From the NCBI GenBank assembly GCA_963973915.1, contig CAXBBM010000001.1, forward strand, positions 186,001-250,000: a stretch of 64,000 bases of DNA, given 5' to 3'. Numbering within the stretch: the first letter of the stretch is position 1; the number at the start of each line of letters is the position of its first letter. The notes beneath the pieces were generated by a model. That model was not told the DNA's origin. It searched no databases and worked only from the letters and a program-made list of their open reading frames with translations. Shown here in pieces: positions 1-9,168 of this stretch. Both the position numbers and the translations under genes were made by a program. The DNA comes from Polycyclovorans sp002706265 (lineage in GTDB: Bacteria; Pseudomonadota; Gammaproteobacteria; Nevskiales; Nevskiaceae).

Positions 1-1079
1 AGGTCGACGAAGCGGCGCTGGCCGTCGGCACCGGTCACGCGCCACACCGGCAGGCGGCGGTTGATGAAGCCGTAGTCCGGCGCAAAGGTGGTGACCAGGC
101 TCACCTCGCCGGCAACCCCGGCGATCTTCTGCGCCATCTCTGCGGGGCTGAGCACCTGGCGTCCGTTCTGGTAGTGCCCATCGGGGTCCAGGCCCCAGAC
201 CTCACCCTCGTGCAGCCACAGTTGACGCAGATCCAGAGCGGCCAGCGGTGTCAGCGCCTCGGGCGGGACGGTGGCCCAGTCCGGCGTGGCGGCGGCCGGT
301 GCGAGGCGGCCGTGCAACAGGTGCAGGGCGCCGGTGCCGCTCCACGCCAGCAGCGGCAGAAACAGCAGCGCCCCGCCCCGGCGGTGCAGCCGGCGCACGC
401 GGCCCTGCCCGCCGCGCTGCCAGAGCATGCGCAGCCCGGCGAGGGCCAGCGCCCAGATGGCGGCAAGCAGCGCGAGCATCAATGACACGCGCAGCCACGG
501 CCACGGTTGCAGCGGCGCCAGCGTGTGCACATTGCGAAACACCGCGCTCAGCGCCCGCCGCCTGGCGTCACTGACCCCGACCAGCCGGCCTTCGGCGGTG
601 CTCACGTCAAGCTCAAGGCCATCGTCAAAACGCACCCGCCACACCGGCAGGATGCGATTGACGCTGGGATAACGGTCCGAGAAGGCGGTGATGTGCTCGA
701 ACGACGCCACCCTCGCCGGCTCCCGGTCAGCGTAATGGCGTGCCAGTTCGGCGGCGTAGTCGGCATCACGGTCTTGGTACGGCCCGCCGGCGCGCGCGGC
801 ATAACGCAGCGGCGCCCCCTGCGTCTGCCGCAGCTGCAACACCACCTCGCCATCCAGTATCACTTGCCGCACACCGGACAGAGCCGTCACGCCGTCGCGC
901 TGCAGGCCCGATGCCCAGCCCTCCGGCAAGGGGCCGATGACCGGTGACGGCGGGGCAAAGCGCGCGGCGCGCGGGCCGAGCAGGCTCATCAGCGGATGGG
1001 TGAGCCCGGACAGGGCCCACCCGATCACCGCCAGCGCTGCCCAGACCGACAACCGCCGGTGCAGGCGCCGGCCGGTCAT
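1..1079 (-). CDS. PepSY-associated transmembrane protein (3' end cut by window edge)
   Basis: The start ATG at 1079 overlaps the stop of the TonB receptor gene (ATGA), and the frame stays open to base 1, so the C-terminus is missing. The protein begins with basic residues and a membrane segment (WAALAVIGWALSGLTHP, about residues 12-29), with two further hydrophobic segments near residues 195-220 and 233-255. Two similar soluble stretches end in NRILPVWRV (about residue 145) and NRRLPVWRV (about residue 343), indicating a tandem PepSY arrangement. Such proteins commonly accompany TonB receptors for iron or copper and have been proposed to act as inner-membrane metal or siderophore reductases; that role is inferred here from the neighbour. 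Confidence 0.8.
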   Translation of the reverse strand, partial: MTGRRLHRRLSVWAALAVIGWALSGLTHPLMSLLGPRAARFAPPSPVIGPLPEGWASGLQRDGVTALSGVRQVILDGEVVLQLRQTQGAPLRYAARAGGPYQDRDADYAAELARHYADREPARVASFEHITAFSDRYPSVNRILPVWRVRFDDGLELDVSTAEGRLVGVSDARRRALSAVFRNVHTLAPLQPWPWLRVSLMLALLAAIWALALAGLRMLWQRGGQGRVRRLHRRGGALLFLPLLAWSGTGALHLLHGRLAPAAATPDWATVPPEALTPLAALDLRQLWLHEGEVWGLDPDGHYQNGRQVLSPAEMAQKIAGVAGEVSLVTTFAPDYGFINRRLPVWRVTGADGQRRFVD

Positions 1080-3127
1080 GCGCCGGGCACCCAGCGCACG
1101 CCCATGAAGATGCCGCGGCCTTCGCCGGGCCAGAACGATGCCCTTTGTGCCGGCGCCAGGGCGCTGAAGTCGGCCGAGGCCGACACGCTGCTGAGGTAGC
1201 GCCGGTCAAGCAGATTGCGGCCATCGACATACACGCTGATGCCGCGCGCCAGGTCGGTGCTGAGGCTGAGGTTGAGCACCGCGTAGCCGGGCGTCTTTTC
1301 GGTGTTGGCGAAATCCGCCCACATGCCGGACGGGCTCCACTCCACCTGCGGCCGCAGCGTGATGCCGATCGGGGTCGTGAGGGTGAGCTCGCTGATCAGC
1401 AGATGCTTCGGCACGCCGGCCAGGCGGTTGTCGCCATAGAACCGGTCGTCGTCGAACCTGAAGTCGTTGAACGTCCAGGCGATCTGATGCGCAAGCGTGT
1501 AGCCCGATGGATGCGCCCACAGGGGGCTGGTGAGCCCCGCTTCGATGCCCTGCAGCGTGGTGGCTTTGGCGTTGAAGGTGGCGGCGGGAACGCCCGCGGC
1601 GGGATCGACACTGAATCCCAGCAGCTGATCGTCGACCGCCGCGCGATAGACGCTCACCTCGTAGGCATGGGCGCCCAGCGCGCCGCGGCTGCCCACTTCC
1701 GCCGTCCAGGCTTTCTGCGCCTTCAACGGCACGAAGCCTGGGTTGGTGGGCTGGTTGGTCTGGTTCAACTCGTAGAAGGTCGGCGGCTCGAAGCTGCGGC
1801 TGATGTTGGCGAACAGCTGCTGCGACGCGGCAGGCCGAAAAATCACCCCGAGCTTGGGCGACACGCCGTCGTAGGTTGTGTCGGCGCTCTGCTCGGCATT
1901 CAGGCGGTTGTCGAAATCGCGCTCATCGCGAATCACCTGCACGCCGCTGACCAGCATCCAGGCCGGATCAAACGTCCATTCATGCTGGCCGTAGACGCTC
2001 AAATGCCGGGCCTGCTCGCGGTTGTCACTGCGCTGCTCGGTGAAGCCTGCGCCGGACAGAGGCGCGAAGATGCGGGCGTCGTTGTCGCCCGCCCGCAGAT
2101 TGACGCCCAGCGTGACCCGATGCGCACCCGCCGTTGCCCCATAGGCGGCGCCCCCTCCATAGAACTGGCCCTCCTGATCGATGATGCCGAAGCTCAGCGG
2201 GTGGAACAGGGCCTTGTCGAAAAAGTACCCCGTGACCGTCACCACCCCAGGGCCGACCGCCAGCGTCGTGCGGTTGGAGATGCGGGTGGAGTCGATGTCG
2301 CGTGCCACCCGGTTGGCAATGTTGGCATCGGACGTGCCGCGAGGATTGTTGAGGGCATCTTCGCGGGTCTGGCTGCCGGGCAGCCGCTGACGAATGTCAT
2401 TGCGCGCCAGATAGAACCGCGTCTCGCCGCGCGCACCCAGCGGAATGCCGAGGTTGCTCGACCAGCGGGTGCTGCGGCCAAAGGCGTTGTCGCGCCAGCC
2501 TTCGGCACTGGCGGCGGTGACGCTGGCGAACACGTCGTAGCCCCTGCCCTGATGCGCGATCTGCGCGTTGCCACGACGGGTTTCGAAGCTGCCGCTGTCG
2601 AAGCTGAAACGATAGGGCTCGGTGGTCAAGGCCGTGGGCGTGTTGATGACAATGGCGCCTCCCAGGCTGCTGGCACCGTGCACCAGGCCATTGGCGCCTT
2701 TGTAGACCTCCAGATGGCGGATCACCGCCGGGTCGATTTCCTGGAAGTCACCGCTGCCATCGGCCAGATTGATCGGCACACCGTCCTGCAGCAGCGTCAC
2801 CCCGCCCAGGTGGATGTTGCGCCCCAAACCCGAGCCGCGAATCACCAGCCGCACTTCTTCGGCGAAGCGCGGCTGGGCGAACACGCCGGGCACCAAGCCC
2901 AGCGTGTCGCGAAACGTCAGGGCGTATTGGTCTTCGAAGGCTTCGCGGCCCACCACGGCCACGCCGCCGGGCACACGTTCGATCTGTTCGCGCGCGTCGC
3001 GCACCACCTCGGCTTCGGGTGACTGCCCGGTGACGGTGATTTCATCCAACACCACCGCGTTGGCCGCGGCGGCATTTGCACATCCCAGCGCCAAGGTCCA
3101 GGCGCACACCACACTGCATGATTTCAT
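1076..3127 (-). CDS. TonB-dependent outer-membrane receptor
   Basis: 683 residues, usual length for the family. A Sec signal peptide (about residues 1-24, ending ANAAAANA) is followed by a TonB-box-like segment (VVLDEITVTGQ), a plug domain (about 30-150, with VRLVIRGSG and GASSLGGAIVINTP) and a long 22-strand-type barrel finishing in an aromatic-containing C-terminus (GIFMGVRWVPGA). It would import a chelate across the outer membrane using TonB-ExbBD energy. The substrate cannot be read from the sequence; the flanking PepSY and DUF2946 genes, which travel with iron and copper receptors, favour a metal complex. It is the middle gene of a three-gene operon. Confidence 0.92.
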   Translation of the reverse strand: MKSCSVVCAWTLALGCANAAAANAVVLDEITVTGQSPEAEVVRDAREQIERVPGGVAVVGREAFEDQYALTFRDTLGLVPGVFAQPRFAEEVRLVIRGSGLGRNIHLGGVTLLQDGVPINLADGSGDFQEIDPAVIRHLEVYKGANGLVHGASSLGGAIVINTPTALTTEPYRFSFDSGSFETRRGNAQIAHQGRGYDVFASVTAASAEGWRDNAFGRSTRWSSNLGIPLGARGETRFYLARNDIRQRLPGSQTREDALNNPRGTSDANIANRVARDIDSTRISNRTTLAVGPGVVTVTGYFFDKALFHPLSFGIIDQEGQFYGGGAAYGATAGAHRVTLGVNLRAGDNDARIFAPLSGAGFTEQRSDNREQARHLSVYGQHEWTFDPAWMLVSGVQVIRDERDFDNRLNAEQSADTTYDGVSPKLGVIFRPAASQQLFANISRSFEPPTFYELNQTNQPTNPGFVPLKAQKAWTAEVGSRGALGAHAYEVSVYRAAVDDQLLGFSVDPAAGVPAATFNAKATTLQGIEAGLTSPLWAHPSGYTLAHQIAWTFNDFRFDDDRFYGDNRLAGVPKHLLISELTLTTPIGITLRPQVEWSPSGMWADFANTEKTPGYAVLNLSLSTDLARGISVYVDGRNLLDRRYLSSVSASADFSALAPAQRASFWPGEGRGIFMGVRWVPGA

Positions 3128-3184
3128 GGGTCTTGCTCATTTGATTAACGATTGACAGCCGCGGATGCGGCCTCAGGCGTGACG

Positions 3185-3547
3185 TCAAATGAGCCGCGGC
3201 GGTCCCCGGGCAACCGGCTGCAGGGGCGGGCCGCGCGGCGCGGCATCGTTGAAACCCGGCGGCCGCGCCGGGCCGACGAGGGCGGCGGGCATCGCCATAT
3301 CAACGGTCGTCGGCAAGGCCACGCTGGCCACGCTGACGCACAAGGGGCAATGTTCGCCGCCGTGGTCCATGGCCGGCTGCGGATCGGCCTCGTCCAGGCC
3401 AAAATCGAGCACCACGGTGCCGCCGGTCAGCCCGCAGAGGCGCACTTCAAACCCGGTCTCGCCGGGCATCGCCATCACGCCCACCGGCATGAGCCCGCGC
3501 CAGAGCAGCGCGACGGCCAGCAGCAGATGGAGGGGGCGGAGGTTCAT
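3185..3547 (-). CDS. DUF2946-type small exported/membrane protein
   Basis: About 120 residues from the ATG at 3547, chosen because the hydrophobic N-terminus (MNLRPLHLLLAVALLWRG) then forms a normal signal or anchor; a longer in-frame start at 3586 would add a polar leader. The central motif HCPLCVSVA with a preceding HGGEH and the loose Pro/Ala-rich tail match DUF2946 proteins, short proteins of unknown function often found beside TonB-dependent copper or iron receptors. It lies 57 bp upstream of the receptor on the same strand, so it is probably the first gene of that operon. Function is otherwise unknown; a metal-related role is inference from the Cys/His motif and context. Confidence 0.72.
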   Translation of the reverse strand: MNLRPLHLLLAVALLWRGLMPVGVMAMPGETGFEVRLCGLTGGTVVLDFGLDEADPQPAMDHGGEHCPLCVSVASVALPTTVDMAMPAALVGPARPPGFNDAAPRGPPLQPVARGPPRLI

Positions 3548-3597
3548 CAGCGCCGGATCATAGCGGAGCCGCTTTCCACCAGCCATAAGACGCCCGG

Positions 3598-4605
3598 TCA
3601 GGTTTTGCCGAGATGGGTGCGGATGCTTTCGCTGTAGGGCGCCGTCAGAACGCCTTTTTCACAGACGATGGCGTCGATCAGGCCAGCCGGCGTGACGTCG
3701 AACACCGGGTTGAAGGCGCGATGCCCTTCTGGCGCGATCGCCTCGCCCCGAAAGTGCGTCAACTCGACATCCGGGCGGGTTTCGATGGGAATGTCTGCGC
3801 CGCGCAGGGTGTTCAGATCAAACGTGCCGCTGGGCGCGACCACCATCACCCTGGCGCCATAGTGCTTGGCCACGATGGCCAGGGTGGCGGTGCCGATCTT
3901 GTTGGCCGTGTCGCCGTTGGCGGCAATGCGGTCGGCGCCCACGATCACCCAGTCGACCTTCTTGGCCTGCATCAGTTGCGCGACCGCCGCATCGGCAATC
4001 ATCCGGCTGGGAATGCGCTCCTGCTGAAGCTCCCACGCGGTGAGGCGGGCGCCCTGCAACCAGGGTCGGGTTTCGGTGTGAAACACCTCGGCGAGTTGCC
4101 CTTTGGCCCAGGCCGTGCGAATCACCCCCAGGGCCGTGCCGTGGCCGGCGGTGGCCAGCGCGCCGGTGTTGCAGTGGGTCAGCACCCGAGCGCCGGGCTC
4201 GATCAGCGCCGCGCCGAGTGCGCCCATGCGGTGATTCTGATCGAGGTCTTCAGCGAAGATCGCCTGTGCTTCGGCTTCGAGACGATCGGCATCGGTGGTT
4301 TTGAGCGCCGTCAACCGAGCCAGGGCCCAGTGCAGGTTGATGGCCGTCGGTCGCGACGCCGCCAACACCCCGGCGGCGTCGACCAGGTCGCGCCCGGCGC
4401 GCGCATCCAGCACCAGGCCGTAAGCGGCGGCAATGCCGATCGCCGGGGCGCCGCGCACCACCATCTCGTGGATGGCCTTGGCCACCTCGATGGCCGAGAC
4501 GCAGCGAACCGTCTCGGTGCGCAGCGGCAACACACGCTGATCGAGCAGTTCGAGGGCGTCTCCGTGCCATTGGATGGGCTGGACAGCGGCGTCAGGCAAG
4601 GTCAT
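3598..4605 (-). CDS. mtnA: S-methyl-5-thioribose-1-phosphate isomerase
   Basis: 335 residues from ATG 4605 (MTLPDAAVQPIQWHG), the usual MtnA start and length; the frame stays open far upstream but that part is shadow of the opposite gene. It converts methylthioribose-1-phosphate to methylthioribulose-1-phosphate in methionine salvage. Family marks are the VRGAPAIGIAAAYG loop, the catalytic-Cys segment LTHCNTGALAT and the catalytic-Asp segment VGADRIAANGDTANKIGT. It is transcribed divergently from the MTA deaminase gene, 54 bp away, so the two probably share a control region. eIF2B-alpha-like paralogues are the only close alternative and lack this full set of motifs. Confidence 0.95.
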   Translation of the reverse strand: MTLPDAAVQPIQWHGDALELLDQRVLPLRTETVRCVSAIEVAKAIHEMVVRGAPAIGIAAAYGLVLDARAGRDLVDAAGVLAASRPTAINLHWALARLTALKTTDADRLEAEAQAIFAEDLDQNHRMGALGAALIEPGARVLTHCNTGALATAGHGTALGVIRTAWAKGQLAEVFHTETRPWLQGARLTAWELQQERIPSRMIADAAVAQLMQAKKVDWVIVGADRIAANGDTANKIGTATLAIVAKHYGARVMVVAPSGTFDLNTLRGADIPIETRPDVELTHFRGEAIAPEGHRAFNPVFDVTPAGLIDAIVCEKGVLTAPYSESIRTHLGKT

Positions 4606-4659
4606 TGCAGAAGGGCTCCGATACACTAATTTCAATTCCGCAAGTGTAAGGGGCTCACG

Positions 4660-5976
4660 TTGCAAAGCATTGATCTGTTGGTGCATCCGCGCCACCTGGT
4701 GCCGGTGGAGCCGGGCCATGTGGTGCTGGAACAGGCCTCGATGGCCATCGACGGCGGGCAGATCATCGCCATTCTGCCGCGCTCCGAAGCCGAGGCCGCC
4801 TTCCAGCCGCGCGAAACGCTGGAACTGCCCCACCACGTGGTGCTGCCGGGGCTGATCAACGCGCACACCCACGCGGCCATGAGCCTGCTGCGCGGGCTGG
4901 CCGACGACCTGCCCCTCATGGACTGGCTCAACCAGCACATCTGGCCTGCCGAAGCGGCGCACGTCTCGCCCGCGTTCTGTGCCGACGGGGTCGACCTGGC
5001 CATGGCCGAGATGATCAAGAGCGGCACCACCTGCTTCAACGACATGTACTTTCACCCCGACGTCACCGCGCAGCGTGTCGACAAGGCCGGCATGGCAGCG
5101 GTGGTCGGGCTGATCGTGCTCGACTTTCCCACCAGTTGGGCCAAGGACGCCGACGCCTACATCCACAAGGGCCGCGAGGTGCACGACCGCCTGCACGGCC
5201 ACCCGCGCATCAAGACCGTCTTCGCGCCGCACGCGCCTTACACGGTCTCGGACGCGCCGCTGCGCAAGCTGCGCATCTTTGCCAACGAACTGGGCCTGGG
5301 CGTGCACATGCACGTGCACGAAACCGCCGCCGAAGTGGCAATGGCGGTCGACGCCAGCGGCCAGCGGCCGTGGGCGCGGCTGCGCGACCTCGACATGCTC
5401 GGCCCGGACTTCATCGCCGTGCACATGACGCAATTGACCGATGCGGAAATCACGCAGGCCGCTGAACATAAAATCAGTGTTGCGCACTGTCCCGAGTCCA
5501 ATCTGAAGCTGGCCTCGGGCTTCTGCCCCATCGGCAAGCTGATGGCGGCGGGCGTCAACGTCGCCATCGGCACCGACGGCGCGGCCTCGAACAACGATCT
5601 CGACATGCTGGGCGAAATGCGCACCGCCGCCCTGCTGGCCAAGGCCGTGGCCGCCGACGCCATGGCGATGTCGGCCACTGAAGCCCTGCACGCGGCCACC
5701 CTGGGCGGCGCCCGCGCCCTGGGCGTGCACCGCGAGATCGGCTCGCTGGTGCCCGGCAAACGGGCCGACTTCATCGCCATCAATCTCAACGATGTCAGCA
5801 CCCAGCCGCTGTACAACGTCATCTCCCAGGTGGTCTATGCCGCCTCGCGTGAGCAGGTCACGCACAGCTACGTGGCCGGCCAGGCGCTGATGCGCAACCG
5901 GGTGCTGACCACGCTGGACGAAGATGCCATCGTGGCGCGCGCCGCGGAATGGCGGCAGCGTGTGCGGCCCGGATGA
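4660..5976 (+). CDS. mtaD: Amidohydrolase (TRZ/ATZ family), probable 5'-methylthioadenosine/S-adenosylhomocysteine deaminase
   Basis: 438 residues from a TTG at 4660 preceded by GTAAGGGG, a good ribosome site. Metal-binding amidohydrolase motifs appear in order: NAHTHAAM near residue 68, HMHVHETAAE near 217, a HMTQL segment, and GTDGAASNNDLD near 305. The family deaminates MTA and SAH to the inosine forms. Pairing with mtnA resembles the Pseudomonas route in which MTA is deaminated to methylthioinosine, then phosphorolysed to the MtnA substrate; the phosphorylase for that step is not in this window. Guanine or chlorohydrolase-like activities are alternatives within the superfamily. It is followed by the MipA gene with an ATGA overlap. 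Confidence 0.88.
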   Translation: MQSIDLLVHPRHLVPVEPGHVVLEQASMAIDGGQIIAILPRSEAEAAFQPRETLELPHHVVLPGLINAHTHAAMSLLRGLADDLPLMDWLNQHIWPAEAAHVSPAFCADGVDLAMAEMIKSGTTCFNDMYFHPDVTAQRVDKAGMAAVVGLIVLDFPTSWAKDADAYIHKGREVHDRLHGHPRIKTVFAPHAPYTVSDAPLRKLRIFANELGLGVHMHVHETAAEVAMAVDASGQRPWARLRDLDMLGPDFIAVHMTQLTDAEITQAAEHKISVAHCPESNLKLASGFCPIGKLMAAGVNVAIGTDGAASNNDLDMLGEMRTAALLAKAVAADAMAMSATEALHAATLGGARALGVHREIGSLVPGKRADFIAINLNDVSTQPLYNVISQVVYAASREQVTHSYVAGQALMRNRVLTTLDEDAIVARAAEWRQRVRPG

Positions 5977-6860
5977 GAGCGCTGATCGCCGCCGGTCTGT
6001 ACAGCCTGCTGGCAAGCGCAGCCGCCTTTGCGGCCGACGACGTGGCTGCACCTGGTGACGACGCCCCGGAAACCTTGTTCGACGGACGCCTTGAATTGGG
6101 GATTGGCGCCAGCGCGTTCGCCTACCCCAATTACCCCGGATCCGATCGCGGCCAGGTGGGCGCTCTGCCCTTCCCGTACGTGCGCTACACCAGCGAGCGC
6201 CTGCGGCTGGGCGGTGACGGTGCCCGCGCGCGCCTGCCCCTGAATCCGCGCGCCAGTTTCAGCCTCAGTGGTTCCGGCAGTCTGCCGGGCGGCCGCGACG
6301 AGCCGCCGCGCCAGGGCATGCCGCGCCTGCTGCCGACGCTGGAGCTGGGACCGACGCTGGACGTGGAACTGGGCGCGCTGGACCGCGCCAACCGCCGTTA
6401 TCGCCTGAGCTTTCCGCTGCGGGCGGTGATCGCCACCAACCTGAAGGACAGCGAGGCCGCCGGCTGGGTGTTCAACCCGACCTTTCGCGCCGGCTTTCGG
6501 GTCGGCAAACCCGAGCACGCGCGGGTGGTGTCGGTCAGCCTCGGCAGCCGTTGGGCCAGCGGCGAACACCACGCCTACTACCACGACGTGGCGGACGTCT
6601 TCATCACGCCCGAACGGCCGGGCTTTGCCGCCAGCGGCGGCTACGGCGGCAGCGCGCTTGGGCTGAGCTGGAGCGAAGGCCGCAAGCGTTGGCGCTGGGG
6701 CGTTTTCGGCCGCTACACCCGCCTCGATGGCGCCCGCTTTCGCAACAGTCCGCTGGTGGAAAGCGACTCGGCGATTGCCGGTGGCCTGTTCATCAGCTAC
6801 CGGCTTTATCAGAACCGTCCGGACGCGGGCGGCGTGCTCAACGAGCCCCTGCTCGAATAG
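5973..6860 (+). CDS. MipA/OmpV family outer-membrane protein
   Basis: 295 residues from ATG 5973, which overlaps the upstream TGA (ATGA); a start 24 bp earlier would spoil the signal peptide. Residues 1-20 form a Sec signal (MRALIAAGLYSLLASAAAFA). The rest is rich in alternating aromatic and charged beta-strand segments (GIGASAFAYPNYPGSDRG, PFPYVRYTSERLRL) and ends VESDSAIAGGLFISYRLYQN, typical of MipA/OmpV barrels. MipA of E. coli scaffolds MltA and PBP1b; other members are porin-like, so the precise role is open. It is translationally coupled to the deaminase gene and convergent with the aminotransferase gene, with only 5 bp between stops. Confidence 0.85.
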   Translation: MRALIAAGLYSLLASAAAFAADDVAAPGDDAPETLFDGRLELGIGASAFAYPNYPGSDRGQVGALPFPYVRYTSERLRLGGDGARARLPLNPRASFSLSGSGSLPGGRDEPPRQGMPRLLPTLELGPTLDVELGALDRANRRYRLSFPLRAVIATNLKDSEAAGWVFNPTFRAGFRVGKPEHARVVSVSLGSRWASGEHHAYYHDVADVFITPERPGFAASGGYGGSALGLSWSEGRKRWRWGVFGRYTRLDGARFRNSPLVESDSAIAGGLFISYRLYQNRPDAGGVLNEPLLE

Positions 6861-6865
6861 CGTTT

Positions 6866-8005
6866 TTACGCCGCAGCGCCGACGGTCTTCTTCAGCCCTT
6901 CTTCCAGCGCGCCGAGCACCCGCTGCACGGCCGCTTCGGTGCAGCCATGGCCCATCAGGCCGATGCGCCACGCCTTGCCCGCCAGCGCGCCGAGGCCGGC
7001 GCCAATTTCCAGGCTGTGGGTGTCGAGCAGCCAGCGGCGCAATGCCGCGTCGTCCACGCCATCGGGAATGCTCAGGGTGGTCAGCGGCGGCAGTCGTTCG
7101 GCCACCGGCGGCACGATGTTGATGTCCATCGCCTCAAGGCCGTCTGCAAGCAATCCGGCGATGCGCTGATGGCGCGCCCAGCGCGCTTCCAGACCTTCGT
7201 CCAGTACCAGCCTGAGCGCTTCATGCAGGCCGTACAGTGCGTTGACCGGCGCGGTGTGGTGATAGGCGCGGCGCTGCTCGCCACCCCAGTAGCCGCCCAG
7301 CAGCGAGAAGTCCATGAACCAGCTCTGCACCGGCGTCTTGCGGTTGCGACAGGCCTCCAGCGCGCGCGCGCTCACCGTCAGCGGCGCCAGGCCGGGCGGT
7401 GCACTGAGGCATTTCTGCGAGCCGGCGTAGACCATGTCGAGGCCCCAGGCGTCCACTTCCAGCGGCACCCCGGCAATCGCGGTCACGGCATCGACCAGGC
7501 TCAGAGCGCCGGCTTCGCGCGTCAGTTCGGCGAGGCGCCGGGAGTCGCTCAGCGCGCCGGTGGAGGTTTCAGCCTGCACCCAGGCCACCAACTTGTAGGG
7601 CGCGTGGTCGTGCAGGTGCCGGGCGACCTGCTCGGGATCGACCGCGCGGCCCCAGTCAAAACTCAGGGTGTCGACCTCGGCACCGCAGCGACGCGCCATT
7701 TCGGCCAGACGCATGCCAAACACGCCATTGATGCAGATCAGGGCCCGGTCACCGGGCTCCAGCACGTTGACGATGCAGGCCTCCATGGCCGCCGTTGCCG
7801 GCGAGGAAAACGCCATGGTGAAGGCGTTTTCGGTGCGAAACACCTGCCGCAACTGGCCTTGCAGCGTGTCCATCAGCTCGATGAACGCCGGATCAAGATG
7901 GCCGATGGTGGGGGCGGCTTGCGCTTCAAGAACGCTGGGGGCCACCGGGCCGGGGCCGGGGCCCATGAGGAATCGCTGGGGGGGACGCAAGGCAATCGAG
8001 TTCAT
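6866..8005 (-). CDS. Class V aminotransferase, alanine-glyoxylate/serine-pyruvate type
   Basis: 379 residues, typical for PLP fold-type I small AGT enzymes. The N-terminal MGPGPGPVAPSVLEA and GHLDPAF motifs, the cofactor Asp (about D172 in SLVDAVT) and the PLP lysine (about K198 in GSQKCLSAPPG) are all present; the C-terminal arginine region (WRIGLMGHG) fits carboxylate binding. It would interconvert glyoxylate or hydroxypyruvate with an amino-acid donor (alanine or serine). It stands alone: the next gene upstream is an unrecognised protein 94 bp away. Substrate preference cannot be settled from sequence alone. Confidence 0.9.
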   Translation of the reverse strand: MNSIALRPPQRFLMGPGPGPVAPSVLEAQAAPTIGHLDPAFIELMDTLQGQLRQVFRTENAFTMAFSSPATAAMEACIVNVLEPGDRALICINGVFGMRLAEMARRCGAEVDTLSFDWGRAVDPEQVARHLHDHAPYKLVAWVQAETSTGALSDSRRLAELTREAGALSLVDAVTAIAGVPLEVDAWGLDMVYAGSQKCLSAPPGLAPLTVSARALEACRNRKTPVQSWFMDFSLLGGYWGGEQRRAYHHTAPVNALYGLHEALRLVLDEGLEARWARHQRIAGLLADGLEAMDINIVPPVAERLPPLTTLSIPDGVDDAALRRWLLDTHSLEIGAGLGALAGKAWRIGLMGHGCTEAAVQRVLGALEEGLKKTVGAAA

Positions 8006-8099
8006 GTGTGTGTGGGCTCAGACCGTTCGAAGGCCGCGAAGGCTAGCGCCCCAGTGCCCCGGACTCAAGCATTTCGGCCCCACGCCCTCTGGCCGTGGC

Positions 8100-9017
8100 C
8101 TAGCTGGCGAGCCGGTGCAGCGGCACCACGTTGGGGTTGGCCGGTGCCGGCGCCATGCCGATGGCGTGGTCCGGGCTGCGCTCGAACGCCGGGGCGGCCG
8201 GGGCGCGGCGCGGCGCATCCTGGCGCAGTGCCGGGCCCTGCAGCGACACATTAATCAGGGGCGCGCGATCCGGCGCCAGCGCCACCGCGGGTTGACTTTG
8301 GGACGGCGCATCACTGCGCGCACGAAACGCCTGCAGCACGTGTTGATCGACCTTGCGCAGCAAATGACCGTGTGCATCGGTGATGACCGTCATCAGCGGC
8401 AGGGCTTCAACGTGATCACGCTCGAGGGTCTTCATCAGGTGCCATTCCAGCACCGGGGCGCGACCGCCCATTTCGGTGATGGGACGCATCAGCCGCCATG
8501 CCACCGCGGCATCCAGCCCGAAACCCGGCGCCGGCTGCAGGCTGCCCTGCGCCGCAGCCGCCGAGATCAATGCCCACTCGTACGCGTTTTCAAGCCGCCA
8601 GTCGTGATACTGCACGGTGGCCTGACCGACGATGCGGGTCAGCAGGTGCTCGACCTGCGGCAACTGATCGGCGTCGCGCAGCGCAAAGAACACCGGAAAC
8701 TGGCGAATGGAGCAGCGGGCGAAACAGTAGAAGCTGGGCCAGATGCCGGCCAACTCGATCACCCGATGACCGCCGCCCAGCGTGCTCAGCCGCAATTGAT
8801 CGATGACATAGCGGCGCTCGTCGCTGTGGGCTTCGAGTTTCGCGTCGAGAGAGAACACTTCGGCCAGCGACACGCGGTCGATCAGGTCAGCGCCATACCC
8901 GTGCAGCACGAACAGCGAACGGAAGGCGGCGGCCGGTTGATGGTGCATCAGCGCAGCGGCCACCTCATAGGCGGTGGCGGCGCGCAGCAAGCGGTCGGTG
9001 GCAGGTGCAGCGTCCAT
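8100..9017 (-). CDS. Hypothetical protein, 305 residues, unrecognised
   Basis: An intact frame starting ATG 9017. Residues 1-220 read as a compact, mostly helical soluble domain (aromatic-rich IELAGIWPSFYCFARCSIRQF near residues 85-107, WRLENAYEWALISAAAAQG near 142-160, EWHLMKTLERDHVEALPLM near 188-206). Residues about 220-305 are Ala/Pro-rich and probably disordered, ending PNVVPLHRLAS. No signal peptide or membrane segment is visible. I do not recognise a family. The stop lies 94 bp before the aminotransferase start on the same strand, so co-transcription is possible. Codon usage matches the neighbours, supporting a real gene. Confidence 0.68.
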   Translation of the reverse strand: MDAAPATDRLLRAATAYEVAAALMHHQPAAAFRSLFVLHGYGADLIDRVSLAEVFSLDAKLEAHSDERRYVIDQLRLSTLGGGHRVIELAGIWPSFYCFARCSIRQFPVFFALRDADQLPQVEHLLTRIVGQATVQYHDWRLENAYEWALISAAAAQGSLQPAPGFGLDAAVAWRLMRPITEMGGRAPVLEWHLMKTLERDHVEALPLMTVITDAHGHLLRKVDQHVLQAFRARSDAPSQSQPAVALAPDRAPLINVSLQGPALRQDAPRRAPAAPAFERSPDHAIGMAPAPANPNVVPLHRLAS

Positions 9018-9168
9018 TGGCTCAGGCAGTGTCCTCGTGGCGGAAGAAGGCGATGTGCGCGCGTCTGTGCGCCTTTTCTTACGTCAAGAGTCTGCCCTGC
9101 CTACCCGGCCGACAACAGGCTGTCGGTCAGCCGAAATCCACCGTTGATCCTGCGGTAGCCCTCAGCCC

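Noticed and set aside
1145..3022. Long plus-strand frame opposite the TonB receptor gene
   Set aside because: GC-rich shadow of the receptor gene; no ribosome site, no domain, and the opposite strand has signal peptide, plug and barrel.
4606..6051. Upstream extension of the mtnA frame
   Set aside because: The frame runs antisense through the deaminase gene; homologous MtnA sequence begins only at ATG 4605.
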